From: Sepiola atlantica
Lineage: Eukaryota > Mollusca > Cephalopoda > Sepiida > Sepiolidae
NCBI GenBank assembly: GCA_963556195.1
Contig: OY744525.1
Coordinates: forward strand, 59,162,828 to 59,226,827
Length of the DNA stretch: 64,000 bases
Direction: 5' to 3'
Shown here: piece after piece, positions 21,618 through 33,727 of the stretch
Numbering within the stretch: position 1 is the first letter of the stretch
Layout: the number at the start of each line of letters is the position of its first letter
Made by a program: the position numbers and the translations under genes
The notes under the pieces: model-generated
Databases searched by the model: none
The model's input: the letters and a program-made list of their open reading frames with translations, nothing else
Told to the model about the DNA's origin: nothing

Positions 21618-22560
21618 CAGATAAGATTGTGATTTAATGTCATATTCGGAGCCAAAAAAATCTTACACGTGTTTCTGGAGAAAATTCACAGCATACTTGA
21701 ACAAAATTCAAGTTATCATATGATTATCACACGTCTTCAGAGAGTTTCCAGATGAAAACTTCACAACACACGGGTAAAAATCTATGTAAAATAACTTTTA
21801 GATAAGTATCAGAATCGTCAATATAAAATAATTGCTTTTTTATATCACACATAATGAAAGGTGTAATACTATGAGTGCGAGGCGAATTCAATATGGCTAG
21901 ATTCTAGCGAATGTACACATAATCTGTAGTTGGACAGACTATCATTGCCTAGATAAGATCAAGGATTACAAGCATCTTGTTGGATAATGGCTTCGTGAGG
22001 ACGGACGCATCTTGAGGTGGGCGTATGTGTTGGAAATCGTTTGGTTTGGCTTGCGCGATTTAGTGCAGGTTGACCCGTACAGTCGAGTGCAGAATGGGGC
22101 TGTTCTCACGGTTGGAGCTCACAGACGCTTAGAGGGTCACCACGTTTACGAGACCTCAGATCAAGGATCAATGTGCACCTGCGATAGGGGCTCTGTGACG
22201 TCACGGGCTTTTGTGTGGAAAGCAGAGTTTTGCCAGTCTGGGTTTTGGAAGCGAGCCGAACAGTCGACTTCTCTATGTAGTCTTCAAATGAAATAGGGGA
22301 TTTAAATTCCCTAAGAGAATACAGACAGAGATTTCTTCCTTCCCCCCTTCTCGAATGTCTAAGGGCTTAACATAGGAATTAACTACGATAGAGTAGTAAT
22401 TTGGTCTCTCTCTCTTAACGTTGGTGAAGCATCTCCAAGCGACAGAAATCTGACGCCTGAAATAAAACAGAATTAAAAGTTTAAAAGATTGTTTGTCTCG
22501 TGAGTCGGTCATGAAGCTTTTTGTTGCAGACACAGTGCACGGCGAGGTTCACGGTAGAAA
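21614..22560. other. GC-richer unassigned island
   Basis: Bases 22000-22280 are clearly more GC-rich than their surroundings and include a CRE-like GTGACGTCAC. An AATAAA lies at about 22461. The pattern could be an LTR or a gene edge, but no terminal repeat pair, TSD or protein domain was found. The 94-codon frame at 22012-22296 is unassigned. Confidence 0.3.
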
Positions 22561-22691
22561 GAAAGAAAGAAGAAATAATTCAACCACTAGACGACACACC
22601 CCTCCGTGCGACGAGGAAGAAGAGAAGGTACGAGAAATTAAAAGGTATGCAACATATACATTTTTGGTGTTAAAAATGACCAGTTGTTTAA

Positions 22692-22770
22692 ACGAGAACT
22701 GCCATGGCCCATTCCGGGACGGGTATACAAAACGAGAACTGCCACGGCCCATCTGGGCCGCTATGCAACA
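22692..22770 (+). repeat. 40-bp direct repeat, two copies
   Basis: ACGAGAACTGCCATGGCCCA and ACGAGAACTGCCACGGCCCA lie 40 bases apart. Confidence 0.7.
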
Positions 22771-23036
22771 ATCTAACGACTATATGAATTAAAGCGCAAA
22801 GGCTCCCATCCGCTTCAATTTCCCAGGTCTTCGAATAAAAGTGTTTCGAAACCAGGATGCATACAATAATAATACAAATAGATACAAATAGATACAAATG
22901 GATTGTACTGTCGGCACTTACAAGTAAAACTAGACAGATAGAACAAATTTAAAACAAAAAAAGAAAGAGAAAGGCGAAATCTATGAATAGGTAAGAAAGC
23001 TTTACGAATTAATTTCACTCACTAAAATTATGATCA

Positions 23037-23064
23037 TATATATATATATGAGTGTGTGTGTGTG

Positions 23065-23130
<66 letters not shown>
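23037..23130. repeat. (TA)n-(GT)n-(GA)n
   Basis: A compound dinucleotide tract immediately left of the large palindrome. Confidence 0.95.
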
Positions 23131-23131
<1 letters not shown>

Positions 23132-23134
<3 letters not shown>

Positions 23135-23467
23135 GACAAATAAATGTATAACATTATTTTAGTTCCAAGAAGTTAACATCAACAAGTATTAAGCGTATAA
23201 ACTTTCCTAAGGCGATTAGGAATTTTTTATTTTTAAAATTTTTAACTTTATTAACGTGTTAAACAAGATCCCAAATAGAAGTCAAGCAAATAGCATCAAC
23301 CTTTTCTGTTTATTTAAAAAAATATTACTGATAAAAAGAAAAACACATGTAGATAAATTAAACATACTTCTACTAATAATAATGGCAATGGTAATAATAA
23401 TAAAATGAAATAAATCATGAGAAAATATATAATGGATTAGAACCTCAAAATGTAATATATGAGAATA

Positions 23468-23540
<73 letters not shown>

Positions 23541-24366
23541 CTATAAACATCATAGTAATAATGATTATAATAATAATAATAATAATTATTATATTGTAAC
23601 TAGAACAATAATTCGATAGAAAAAATATTCAGTCCGAAAAAATAGCAACAAAGAAAACAAATATAAAATATCACAAATGCGATAACACAAAGGAAGTTAC
23701 ATAAACATTCATATAAAAAGCATTTTGTATGAACACTCACAATAAAAAAGAACAGAAATACAAAATATTTTTTGTGGTTTCTTTTTTTGTTTTATTGTGA
23801 TCGTTCATACAAAATGCTTTTTATGTCACTTTTTATGTAACTTACTCTGATGTGTGATCGCATTTGTAATTCTTTGTATTTGTTTTCTTTGTTTCTATTT
23901 TTCATACTGAATATTTTCCTATCTTATTATTGTTCTAATTACAATATCATTATATCATTATTACTATGATATTTATGGATTATTATTATTGTTTACTTAT
24001 TCGTTAATATTGAATTTTAGGTTTCTAATCCATTATATCTTTTCTCGTTATTTATTTCAATTATCACTGTCAGTATTATTAGTAGAAGCATTATAAATGT
24101 AGGTACATGTGTTTTTCTCTTTTTACCTGTAATAATTTGATGCATATATTTTTTAAATAATCAGAAAATGTTGATGTCTTCTGATTGATTTCTATTTGTG
24201 ATATTTTGTAAAAGTCGCTGAAGAAGTGACATATTAAAATAAAAATAGTAAGAAAAAGAAGAAATAAAAAATTCCTAATCGTCTTCGAAACAATCGTACG
24301 CCTAATCATTGTTGATCTTTAATTCTTGGAACTGAAATAAATAATGTTATAAATTTATTTGTCTCA
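23132..24366. repeat. Large imperfect palindrome, arms about 600 bases
   Basis: The left arm (23132-23755) and right arm (23770-24366) are reverse copies along their whole length. The outer blocks are GACAAATAAATGTATAACAT against its reverse at 24345. Middle blocks include GATTAGGAATTTTTTATTT and TATAATGGATTAGAACCT. The inner pair is AAAAAGCATTTTGTATGAAC against GTTCATACAAAATGCTTTTT. An (AAT)n tract expands the left arm (23471-23540). Identity looks about 80 percent. No conserved protein frame spans the arms. The origin is unclear (inverted duplication or fold-back element). Confidence 0.85.
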
Positions 24367-24705
24367 ACTTAATCTACAATAGCTCTGTTTAATCTTAAGG
24401 TTCAATCATTGAACTGATTTGAATACCTGCAGTATTTTGTGTATTGAATGTCATAATTTTATTCCAGCTTCCCTTACATCTGAAGCTGTTTATTTCCTAT
24501 TACCCATTCATACTCTACTCAAGTCTCCCACTCTCTCTCATATATATATATATATATGTTGCATTACCCGTTCTTTCGGGGTACCCGGTAAGATCCAACA
24601 AAAATGACAAAGAACAGAACGTATATGGAAAAACTTTGGTTTTCTTTATTTCCCATCGCCGGATGGTTTACGCCGGCTACGCACACACATCTTGTGACAT
24701 AGTTT
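24367..24705. other. Unassigned, short (TA)n at 24540
   Basis: TTTCGGGGTACCCGG (24573) is a small inverted motif. No gene was recognised. Confidence 0.4.
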
Positions 24706-24709
24706 TGTC

Positions 24710-25030
24710 TCATGAAAGTCTTTTTCTTGCTGAGGTCACAGACTTAGTTTCCGCTAGAAACTCGTATATATAAACATCTGATTGGAAAGCAATTTGCTCT
24801 GCATTGTCTATCCGAGCGTGAACTGAAGCAATTGTTCCACAAGCACTTCGAATTGTCTGTTTGATGAAATACAAGTCAGGGGATTCCTTCACAGTCCCAA
24901 CTTACTTATCAATCGAATTTTTAGTAAGCGGACACGAAAGCCTAAAAGCAAGACGGGCTTGGGTACCATAGCCAATAAAGCTTCATCGGTGCCATAAACA
25001 TTGGTAAACTCCCATTCTTCCGGTACTTCG
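24710..25030 (-). pseudogene. Ubiquitin C-terminal hydrolase (UCH family) pseudogene
   Basis: The minus strand reads EEWEFTNVYGTDEALLAMVPK, in the style of the UCH N-terminal region. After a frameshift it reads PLTKNSIDK, a stop, then the active-site segment LYFIKQTIRSACGTIASVHA. The family pattern KQTIxNACGTIxxIHA keeps its catalytic Cys here. FLAETKSVT follows and the frame ends. The half carrying the catalytic His and Asp is missing. One frameshift and one internal stop in about 110 codons make it a pseudogene. No introns are visible, so a processed copy is likely, but a decayed exon cannot be excluded. Confidence 0.7.
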
Positions 25031-25309
25031 ATACTCCGATCACCAAGCGCTCCGGCTCGTCGCGTTTCTGAAACCGCTGGATTTCAAGTCTCGCTTGCCC
25101 TGCGGAAGCTTTTCCTTTTTAAGAGTTATCAAGTCGTTTTCTTTCTTTCTTCGATGTCCTACCCACAATGTACTCGTCCAAGATTCATTTTTGCCACTTT
25201 CATTATCTTATATATTAGATATGATAGGACATGCAGATATGTTGACTACCCGTGTGAATTGAGTTTGAACCGAGAGATAGAAATGAAACATTTTTAAGAT
25301 CCCACAAAA

Positions 25310-25795
25310 TTACAAAACTGTAGAAGCGAAATAGCAATTAACTATTGACACATAATCATTTTTACTTTAGGATGACTAAAGAAATGAAAATAAATAAATA
25401 AAAAAAATAAATAAATAAACTACATAAATCTAAAATAGCGACAAAATAAATAGAACAGACAAATTGTTTTAGTCCCAATGTGTTAGAATAGGGTCACCTG
25501 TCTTTTTTGACCCACTTATAAACGAGGAGCGCCAAAACGATCCCCAAAGAAAGGGCTACTCAAACAAAAGGCTTTCAGTCCTTTGTTTGAGGCTAATGGT
25601 CAATGAAAATATTAGCCCGAGAGCGATAATACTACCAACGAATCCGATTATTTAGTTAGGTAGAGTAAACACTAGATATAAAAAGCAATCGCTAGAAATA
25701 AATCCACTCAGTAAGCCTGATGATTTCTTGCAGGAATCAACCATGGACACTTCTTCGTAGCTTACTTGCTATAGATATATTTTCATACTGCTATA
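25310..25795 (+). repeat. PLE terminal repeat, family 2
   Basis: It starts at GTAGAAGCGAAATAGCAATT, has TTATTTAGTTAGGTAGAGTA with a TATA box GATATAAAAAG at about 25675, and 40 bases later CCTGATGATTTCTTGCAGGA (25716). It then runs into TAGCTTACTTGCTATAGATA then TATTTTCATACT. The GAAAC half of the hairpin is mutated to TCAAC. Confidence 0.65.
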
Positions 25796-26280
25796 TATGT
25801 GTGTGTGGTGCCTGTGGCTTGCGACGGAATTTGTTCATTTAAACATTTTCTTAAAGATAATAGAGAGTGTGTGTCTATTTAATCTGTTGATCAATATTTC
25901 CAGAATTCTAACCACTTTTTGCCAGACTTTATTCACGCGATCGTTTCAAATCCAATTTTCCTATTTTACGTTCAACATCTTTAACTTTTACTTCACGTAT
26001 TTTATTGGACTACATGCGTGTGTGTACAATTTCTCCGGAAGATGACTGCATTTAGTCGAAAGCTCGATGAAAAATAATAACATGATTTTTAATAATGTTG
26101 TATTTAGTGTACGGATTGACCTACGTAAGGTTGTTAGAATCTTGGGAGGAAAAATCAAAAGATTTAATAGACACATCATGTCTATCTTATTCGAATATAT
26201 CATTTTTTTAACGTTCAAAATGAGAATATAAAAATTAAGTTTGAAAACCAATGATAGGGTATTCATTTAAAACGTATTTT
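25796..26280. repeat. Diverged inverted repeat with hairpin motif
   Basis: 25865-26045 is loosely mirrored by 26050-26266 (AATTTCCAGAATTCTAACCA against GGTTGTTAGAATCTTGGGAG). A CCGGAAGATGACTGCATTTA then GTCGAAAGC motif at 26036 is another stem flanked by GGAAGATG and GAAAG. Open frames on both strands are mirror images. Confidence 0.4.
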
Positions 26281-26303
26281 TTAAAGTGCTCAATGCTATA
26301 GAT

Positions 26304-26306
<3 letters not shown>

Positions 26307-26366
<60 letters not shown>
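26307..26366. repeat. (TA)n
   Basis: About 30 repeats beside the fold-back terminal repeat. Confidence 0.95.
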
Positions 26367-26369
<3 letters not shown>

Positions 26370-26370
26370 T

Positions 26371-26625
26371 ACATTTTTATTTATACAATTTTTTTATTTA
26401 TACAAACATTTTTGGCTACATATGTGCATACATGTTTCAGCTGCGACTTTATTCAAAGTGCGGATTCTTCAGACCAAATGAAATAAATGTACTCAAAATA
26501 ATCAAAAAGGATATTTGATGTTGTCTGAAGAAGCCGGACTTTGAATAATGTCGCAGCTGAAACGTGTATGCACATATGTAGCCACAAATGTTTGTATAAA
26601 TAAAAAAAATCATACAAAAATGCAG
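26371..26625. repeat. Fold-back terminal repeat, family 3
   Basis: Left arm (26378-26480) and right arm (26517-26625) are inverted copies sharing TATTTATACAAACATTT, GGCTACATATGTGCATAC and the stem motif. Each arm carries CTGAAGA (or its eroded form), an imperfect stem and GAAACGTGTATG (26525-26570 plus; 26431-26473 minus). The spacer is about 40 bases. Confidence 0.8.
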
Positions 26626-27371
26626 CTCTGCTTGCTATTTAGCACCATCTTATAAACACCATAGCTTCATTGGATTAACATCTATGAACCAACAATCACA
26701 CAAACACTAAACATAACGTAGCGGCAATTAACCAACATTTAAAAAACTAAAGGAAAGTTTGTGTTTTACATGAAGTTACTTAAGTACATGTAAATAATAC
26801 GGAACGTTCAGAAATCTGGCGCAATAGTATTAAAAGAAAACGTATTGATTTTAAAGTCAAATGTATAATAGAAATTAATGAAATTAAAGTAAATAGCACC
26901 GATTTGTTTAGCGAACGGGCAATTTGTAAATGTGTAAACGAAAAAGATCTAGATTCGTGCAGTGAAAGTGGTCACGTATTTGTGCACGTTAAAAAATATT
27001 TTGTTGTCAGTGTACAAATTTTATATAAAAACAATATGAATGTATTTATTCAATGAATGGATGAGGTAAGCAAAATAGTGATTTCGTAAGGCTCATGCTT
27101 CTGTTTCGATGAGTCAGGTGAAATGTCTCCACTGTAACAAACGGTGAACTCCGTAACTTGCTACTACTGAAAGAATTACCGGGTCGGAATAAGTATTGAA
27201 AAAAAAACTGAAGCGTAACATGATATATTCGTTTTAGTAACATAGTGAACGAAAAAAAAAAAACGAAAACAAAATACGCTATTCCGAATTCAATATCGAT
27301 ATGCAAGATGAATTGCTATTTGGGTGTCACTTTGAAAATCGACTTAATTTAATAAGTTTATACAAACACAC

Positions 27372-27377
<6 letters not shown>
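26626..27377. other. Unassigned AT-rich sequence
   Basis: No gene or known repeat recognised. Confidence 0.5.

Positions 27378-27441
<64 letters not shown>
27378..27441. repeat. (TA)n
   Basis: About 31 repeats. A hairpin CTGACGTTTCCTCTTAGAGG then GTCAGAC lies between this tract and the next one (27517-27544). Confidence 0.95.
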
Positions 27442-27442
<1 letters not shown>

Positions 27443-27629
27443 TAAATTTCGCGTACAACAAAATCGTAGGATAAATTTCAGAGGAAACATTTTTTTCTTA
27501 GTTTTTAATTTATCATTCTGACGTTTCCTCTTAGAGGGTCAGACGATAAGGCCTTAAGGAATATTTTAGCAATTTTCTTCTTTTTTTTTCCACCCGCCCG
27601 TTTCATTGATTAAAAAAATGTTTCCTTTG

Positions 27630-27631
<2 letters not shown>

Positions 27632-27685
<54 letters not shown>
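27632..27685. repeat. (TA)n
   Basis: About 26 repeats. The sequence between the two tracts carries inverted GGAAACATTTTTT / AAAAAATGTTTCC ends (27482 and 27612), so it is a small fold-back of about 140 bases between (TA)n tracts. Confidence 0.9.
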
Positions 27686-27686
<1 letters not shown>

Positions 27687-28167
27687 TCAGGTATGTGTAT
27701 ATGTTTATATATTTCTATCTACATGATTGACTCCGAAGCTAATGAACTTATATTTATGAATTATGGAATATATGATGCGTAACGTGGGTACATTATTATC
27801 GTTTTGTAAACATTAATTTACGCCCCCCAATAAAACTTTAAATCAGCTAGATACAAAAAGAATTAATAGAGACAAAATGCTCTACAGTAAATGTTGAGTA
27901 ATATTAATTATAAAATATTTTTAAATGTTAACTGGACCGGCGCGTGTGTAAGCGTCAATTATATGTATGTGCTGGGTTAAACTCTCAAACTAAATAAAAT
28001 ATCATTACAAGATACGTATTTTAGGTAACACGGTGAGTAACGCGGGCACATTTTTTGTAAACGTTGCCATTTAGGTGGTGTACCGATCAAATCGTCCTCT
28101 AACTTGCCCGCCTACTAAAACTAATGCTATACATATTGCATATACTCGTCCTCAAACGGGTATTCTC

Positions 28168-28171
<4 letters not shown>
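27686..28171. other. Unassigned AT-rich sequence
   Basis: A weak duplication: CGTAACGTGGGTACATTATT (27779) and GTAACGCGGGCACATTTTTT (28036). Confidence 0.4.

Positions 28172-28221
<50 letters not shown>
28172..28221. repeat. (TA)n
   Basis: About 24 repeats. Confidence 0.95.
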
Positions 28222-28224
<3 letters not shown>

Positions 28225-28838
28225 GAACAAATGTGAAAATGCGAAGTTTTTTTTCGTTTATTCGAACTACATTCATATCAAAACACCTTACCTCTTCCTA
28301 ATTCAATTATAGACTAAAATATTTTCACATACCGTATATATAGTCACAGAAAACCTTACTAAACACTCAAGCCTACACATTATTTGCATATTTATTTCTT
28401 AAACATTGTCTAATAAATTCATATTCAGTACTATTAACTTATAATTTGATTCTGCTATTTTATTATATATACGAATATTTTTTTCTTGATATTAATTTCT
28501 GAATCATTATCAGTTGTAATATTATGTTAAGTGATTTAATGAATTAAGTTGAAAATTTAAAATCATAACTTACGTTTCATTATTTTTTTATTTTTTTTTG
28601 GGGGGGGGGTACTCTTTCGCACGTATATACTTACACATAGCAACAACCTCGATAACTTTGGAATAACTACTTTTTTAAAATAAAATTTTTATTAAACGCA
28701 ACGGTTTTCAGTTAATAATTAAATACATGCGTTTATCATCTTTTAAACTAAATTTGTTGTTGTTGCTGTTGCTGCTGTTCCTATTTACTTCCTCCCACGA
28801 GAGCAGAGTTATGCACAATGTCAATATTTAACGTGGCA
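28222..28838. other. Unassigned AT-rich sequence
   Basis: Homopolymer T and G runs near 28590. No gene recognised. Confidence 0.5.
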
Positions 28839-28839
28839 A

Positions 28840-29000
28840 GCATCCAGCTCCACCAAAATTGGCACTCTGAATTGGAACAAAAATTTCAATTGCCTCAGTC
28901 TAGAAGGATTTCTCCTCCACTGGCAGAGAACATAAAAACTAAGTGCAGATTCAGTACAGATGCTACATTTTGCTCTTAGCCAAAAGACCAAGGAGTTAAC
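28840..29000 (-). repeat. U2 snRNA-headed SINE
   Basis: On the minus strand the first 45 bases read like the 5' end of U2 snRNA: a CTCC..GGTCTTTTGGCTAAGAGC segment corresponding to U2 CTCGGCCTTTTGGCTAAGATC, then TGTAGCATCTGTACTG for U2 TGTAGTATCTGTTCT. A non-U2 body follows, with GGAGAAATCCTTCTAGACTG and CCAATTTTGGTGGAGCTGGA. The U2 Sm site and 3' stems are absent, so it is a SINE and not a snRNA gene. The body is shared with 38.4 kb and 8.5-8.7 kb. Confidence 0.75.
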
Positions 29001-29553
29001 ATGTTTGTAGTGATGATGATGATTATGATGATAACTTAAAAATTTGTCATAGAAAAAAATCCTCATCCAATCTTTCCAAATTACAAAAAGAAAGTCTTTT
29101 TCTTTAATATTCATTAATATTATTTCTGTCTTTTCTAATAAAGGCGAAAAGTACAAAATACTCATTTCGAAATACTCAGTAATATAAAATATTTTATTTG
29201 AGCAATCAACGTTCCACCCTTATATTTATTCATTTCATTATATAATCAGTTTTAATGGGGAATTCATTTTCATTTTTATGCTGACACAAAATAAAATTCA
29301 TCGACGTTGAATATCTTAAAGACCATATCAATTAAAGTTTTTGTTATTATTTTCCTAAAAAACAAACTTTGACGATATTCATGCACAATATATTTACCCT
29401 ACATTGGAATATATCAAATAACACTACGGCAATCATCATTTTGTTGTTTTCCTCTAAATTACCAAAATGTGAAATGGAAATAATGTCTTTGGTTTCTGTA
29501 AAGAAGACTACAGTCTCAGTAATTGCCATTCGGAAGGCGGGTAGTTTTTTCTA
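29001..29553. other. Unassigned AT-rich sequence
   Basis: No gene recognised; overlapping short frames only. Confidence 0.5.
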
Positions 29554-29637
<84 letters not shown>

Positions 29638-29718
29638 ACTCTTGTAAGGAGGTCGAAATATATTATAATGCCGACAGTTACAATGTGTATGTGATTTTTT
29701 TCTTTCTACATTCTCTCT

Positions 29719-29753
<35 letters not shown>
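29554..29753. repeat. Two (TA)n tracts around 85 bases
   Basis: (TA)n at 29554-29636 (about 41 repeats) and 29721-29753. Confidence 0.95.
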
Positions 29754-29756
<3 letters not shown>

Positions 29757-30049
29757 TGAACTTTTCCTTTTTATCATTTAAAATAGAAATAGATAAAGCA
29801 TTTTCATAGACATGTTTAGAAATAATCAGGAATATATCTTCCAGTGTTGTCTTCCAGTAATACATATTCCGTCTTTCGGTGACTTTAATGATGTCTCATT
29901 TGTAAAATTCCTTAGGTTTTCATGATAAATAAGAAATATTTAAAGATTAGATTTAAGAAAATGATTTGGGATGTGAGCATAACTTAATTATAATTGAATC
30001 TTATCTTGACATACTTCATCGTTAATACAACAGAAAATAAAATAGTTGA
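29754..30049. other. Unassigned AT-rich sequence
   Basis: Nothing recognised. Confidence 0.5.
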
Positions 30050-30830
30050 TTGGAAGATGTGAGAGAGGAATATGTTACCTGGAGAGATAGATATATATAT
30101 AGAGAGATGGAGGTAGAGAGGGAGAGAGAGAGAGAATCAATAAAAAATATAGTATGTGAGTGTGAGAGAGAGTGGGTGTAAAAAGGTGAATGAGAGGGAT
30201 TGAACAAGAAATAGGCTGAGAAGGAAAGAGTGAGAATAAAGGAGTAAAAGAGAATATTAGAAAGAGAGAGAGAGGGATGGAGAGAGAGAGAGGGATGGAG
30301 AGAGAGAAAGAGAGAGAGAGAATATTGGCATGTAAGATAGACAGAGATAATTAGTGAGTGAACCAGAGAGAGAGAGAGAGAGTGAGTATCAGAAAACTAG
30401 AAAGAAAGCGATAATATTAGATAGTGAGAAAGGAGACTATTAGAGACTGAGCGATGGTATTAGAAGTGAGGAAGATACAGAGAGCAATAAAGAAAGAGTG
30501 TCAGATGGTATTAGAGAGTTTAAAAGAGAACGAGGGGGGAGAGAGAGGGGTAGTAAAGAGGAACATGCCACCTGGATAGACATATATATAAAGAGGGAGA
30601 TACAGAAAGACGAACATATTTACCGGAAGGACGCAAGTGAAAGGTAAATAGAAACGAAGTTTGCGAAGAGGGGGAGGGGAGGGAGAGATAGAGTGGGAAA
30701 GAGGGGAGGGAAAGAGAGAGGGATAAAATGAGAGGGTGATAGAAAAGGGGGGTAGAGAGAAGAGGAAAAGAGAGAGGGAGAGAGACACTACCCAGAGAGA
30801 ATAAGAGAGAGAGAGAAATGGGGCGCAGCT
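30050..30830 (+). repeat. Purine (GA)-rich tract
   Basis: Nearly 800 bases dominated by GAGAGA with irregular interruptions. On the other strand it gives Ser/Leu-rich open frames that are artefacts. Confidence 0.85.
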
Positions 30831-31439
30831 TCTACGTTATTGACATTACTTTTTTCACTAATTAAAAAAATAGTTTTTAAAAAAGGAGACACAAAAACAT
30901 TTAAGAAATTTTAATAAGCAACACGTCCATATGAATATTATTACTCTTACGTGCTATCGTACGGCAAACAACAACAACAAAAAAAACGTAAAATAAAGTA
31001 AAACGTTCATAAAGAATAAAAAATATATACGATAACGTCATGTAAATTTCTAGAAACCAATTTGTAAGAAATTTTATTAAGAGAACATTTCTGCTTAAAA
31101 ATATTCATTATAATCCGTTAGCGAGGTGGGACACTAATTAACCGCGTGAGAAAAGAAAAAATAAATTAAATTATGGTTGTTTAATGAAAGGAAACAGAAG
31201 CGTTGCGAATAGAAGGAAGAAGAGTGGAGATTTTTAGTGCGATGAAGTTGCTCGCTTCCGGCGTGGCGGTGGTAAAGGTGGTTCGTCGGCTTTCGCGTTG
31301 TTTCTAAGAAACAGTATTGACAATAGTTCGATTCGTTCGAAGGATGGACAGAGGGGGTAATCATAATATTAAAGTAGCGATTATCACCTTATCAAAGCTA
31401 AATCTAATTTATACGTTCTCTCGCAAATAAAGGAAGGAC
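30831..31439. other. Unassigned sequence
   Basis: 31200-31340 is somewhat GC-richer (CTTCCGGCGTGGCGGTGGTA), but no domain is seen. Confidence 0.4.
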
Positions 31440-33245
31440 AAATAAAAAAAATTGAATTAAAAAAGAAAAAGGAAAATGACACAAAGCGAAACAGAAGAAG
31501 AAATCACAAAAAAATAAAACTCGAAAATGAGAAAAGAAAATTCAGAAAAGAAAGGAAAACTAGATAACCAAAATAACAACAAAAACAAAACAGAGCGCAC
31601 CTCAAATAAACAGAAAAACAATTTTTTTAATGGAAATCGCTCAAGACAAGGCATGAAGCCACTTGATGTAAGAAGCTAAAAGAAAAACAAAATACAACTA
31701 CTTCAAGGTCAAAAACTAGCTAACGATAAGTGTTAGATGGCTAGATTTCGACCCAGAAAACAGAAATACTTCCCCCTTTGTCAGAAACATCGCTCATGGA
31801 ATGTGAGGACTAAAGGACAAAATAAGAGAAGCGAGAGTTAGAGGCTGCTGAAAGTAAACCCAAGGTCCACTTTCTACTCTCCTAAAGCAATACAAGTTAT
31901 ATAATGATGGTTAAAGGTATTATTAAGTATGAGATTTGCTAAATTATTAGTTTACGACTGAATGAAAGCATAAACACTCAAAATCGCTAAAAAAAAAAGA
32001 AAAAAGTACAAAAAAAAATTGCTCAAAACAAAATAAAAGTAAAAATATACATAAAGTTAGGCTGTTAAACCAAAATAAGTTAGGGTCGCTTGTTCTCCCA
32101 CGCTTCCTTTGTCTGTTGTATTTGGGATCCAAACTAAAGGATCAGTTACGAATAATCTTGGAGTTAGTGCTGTTGATTTCGAATTTTGATTGAGTTTTTA
32201 TTCTTCAAATGATTGTGATATTTCAACTTCTAGATCAGTTCAGTCTCACCCATCATACTGGGCATCAGAGCAACTAGCAATCACGACCAAAATGAAGATA
32301 TCGAGGTATAACGTATTCGTTTAACCCCGGGTACGTCCATCATATGCAATAACCACTAAAAAGAGTACATTTCCCAAAAAGGAAAACGAAAACAAATAAA
32401 AATAGTAATAAAAGAAAGAGAAAGAAAAAAGAACGAAAAACAAACAAGTTAAGTAATGAAAAAAGAAAAGAACAAAGAAAAAGAGAAAAAAACGCTAAAA
32501 AAAACCCAAAAAACATAAAGGACACAAAACAAAAAGAAAAAAAACCCATTAAAAATCCATTAAAAAACAAAACGCAAACATAAAATCAAAAGTAAATACA
32601 AAGATAAATAAGAAAAAAAGAAAAAATAAACACTCAAAACCGCTAAAAAAAGAAAAAGTACAAAAAAGAAAAAAATTGCTCAAAACAAAATAAAAGTAAA
32701 AATGCGAGTACACTAAAAAAACAAAACAAAATTTTTTTTAAATAAAACGAAAAAGTGAAACACAGAACAAAATATAACAACGTAAACAAAATTAAACAAA
32801 AATAAAGAAATAACAATTGAAAAAGACTTATACAACGAAAGAAAAACTAAATAAATCTAAAGTAAGTTAAAGAATGAAAATAAAATAGTAAAAAAAAACA
32901 ACAAAAAAAGAAAAAATGAAGAAACTAAAAAGTAAGTCAAAACACAAAGAATAACGAAAAACTAAAAAGTAAATAAGGAAAAAATATAAAGTTAAAAAAG
33001 GGAAAAGTTAAAAAACAAAAAACCTGGAAAAAAACAAGATAAGAGAACAAAAAGGAGGAAAATAAGTAAACGCTAAAAGTAACAAAGAAAATAAAAAAAA
33101 TGCCGAAACAAAATAAATAAAAAAGTAAATAAGGAAAAAAACTGGGGAAAAGGAAAAAAATGGGGGAAAAAAAAATAAATAAATAAAAACGAAGAAATCT
33201 GGAAAAAGAAAGAACGAAAAAGGGTATAAAAAATCAGAAAGAAAA
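31440..33245 (+). repeat. A-rich low-complexity tract with internal duplication
   Basis: Long runs of AAAAGAAA and AAAACAAA. About 85 bases at 31965-32050 recur at 32625-32712 (AAACACTCAAAA(T/C)CGCTAAA, AAATTGCTCAAAACAAAATA, then AAAGTAAAAAT). The region looks like a decayed tandem array rather than a gene. Confidence 0.75.
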
Positions 33246-33250
33246 ACAAA

Positions 33251-33727
33251 AGGTGCTTCTCCAGTGTTACACCTAGATTAAGTATTACTGTTAAACAGAA
33301 ACTAGCAAGAAACCTGTATGATGTACTTACTTGTGAGGGGGGGGGGTACCGTTCACCAAAATTTACGTAAATTGATTGAGTAGTTTTGTTTTTATAAAAT
33401 AAATTCAACTTTTATCCGTAGGCGAAAATTCGCCGCCATTGTCATGATATTCAAGGGAGATAATTCATTTTATTAGCGTTTGACCGCATTTGAAATCTCT
33501 ATTTATGAAGATCTCTTTTAACTTTCATAATGATGCCAACAATGACAGCGAATTTGCACCTATGGATAAAAGTTGATTTTTTATATAAAAATAAAACTAC
33601 TGGATCAATGTACGGGAATGTTTGGTGAACGATACCCCCCCCCCCCACACACACACACACAAGAAAGTACATCATACAGGTGTCTTTGCTATTTTTTCCA
33701 TCTAGGTGTAACACTGAAGAAGCACAA
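33251..33727. repeat. Palindromic repeat, arms about 190-225 bases
   Basis: Left arm (GTGCTTCTCCAGTGTTACAC then CTAGAT) is mirrored by the right end (ATCTAGGTGTAACACTGAAG). Inner blocks CCTGTATGATGTACTT, GGGGGTACCGTTCACCAAA and CAACTTTTATCC also pair. The spacer is about 60 bases. Confidence 0.8.

Noticed and set aside
22012..22296. 94-codon frame in a GC-rich island as a host exon
   Set aside because: No recognisable domain or clear splice-site pair; left as unassigned.
28950..29000. Functional U2 snRNA gene
   Set aside because: Only the first 45-50 bases match; the Sm site and 3' stem-loops are absent and the body recurs in other copies.
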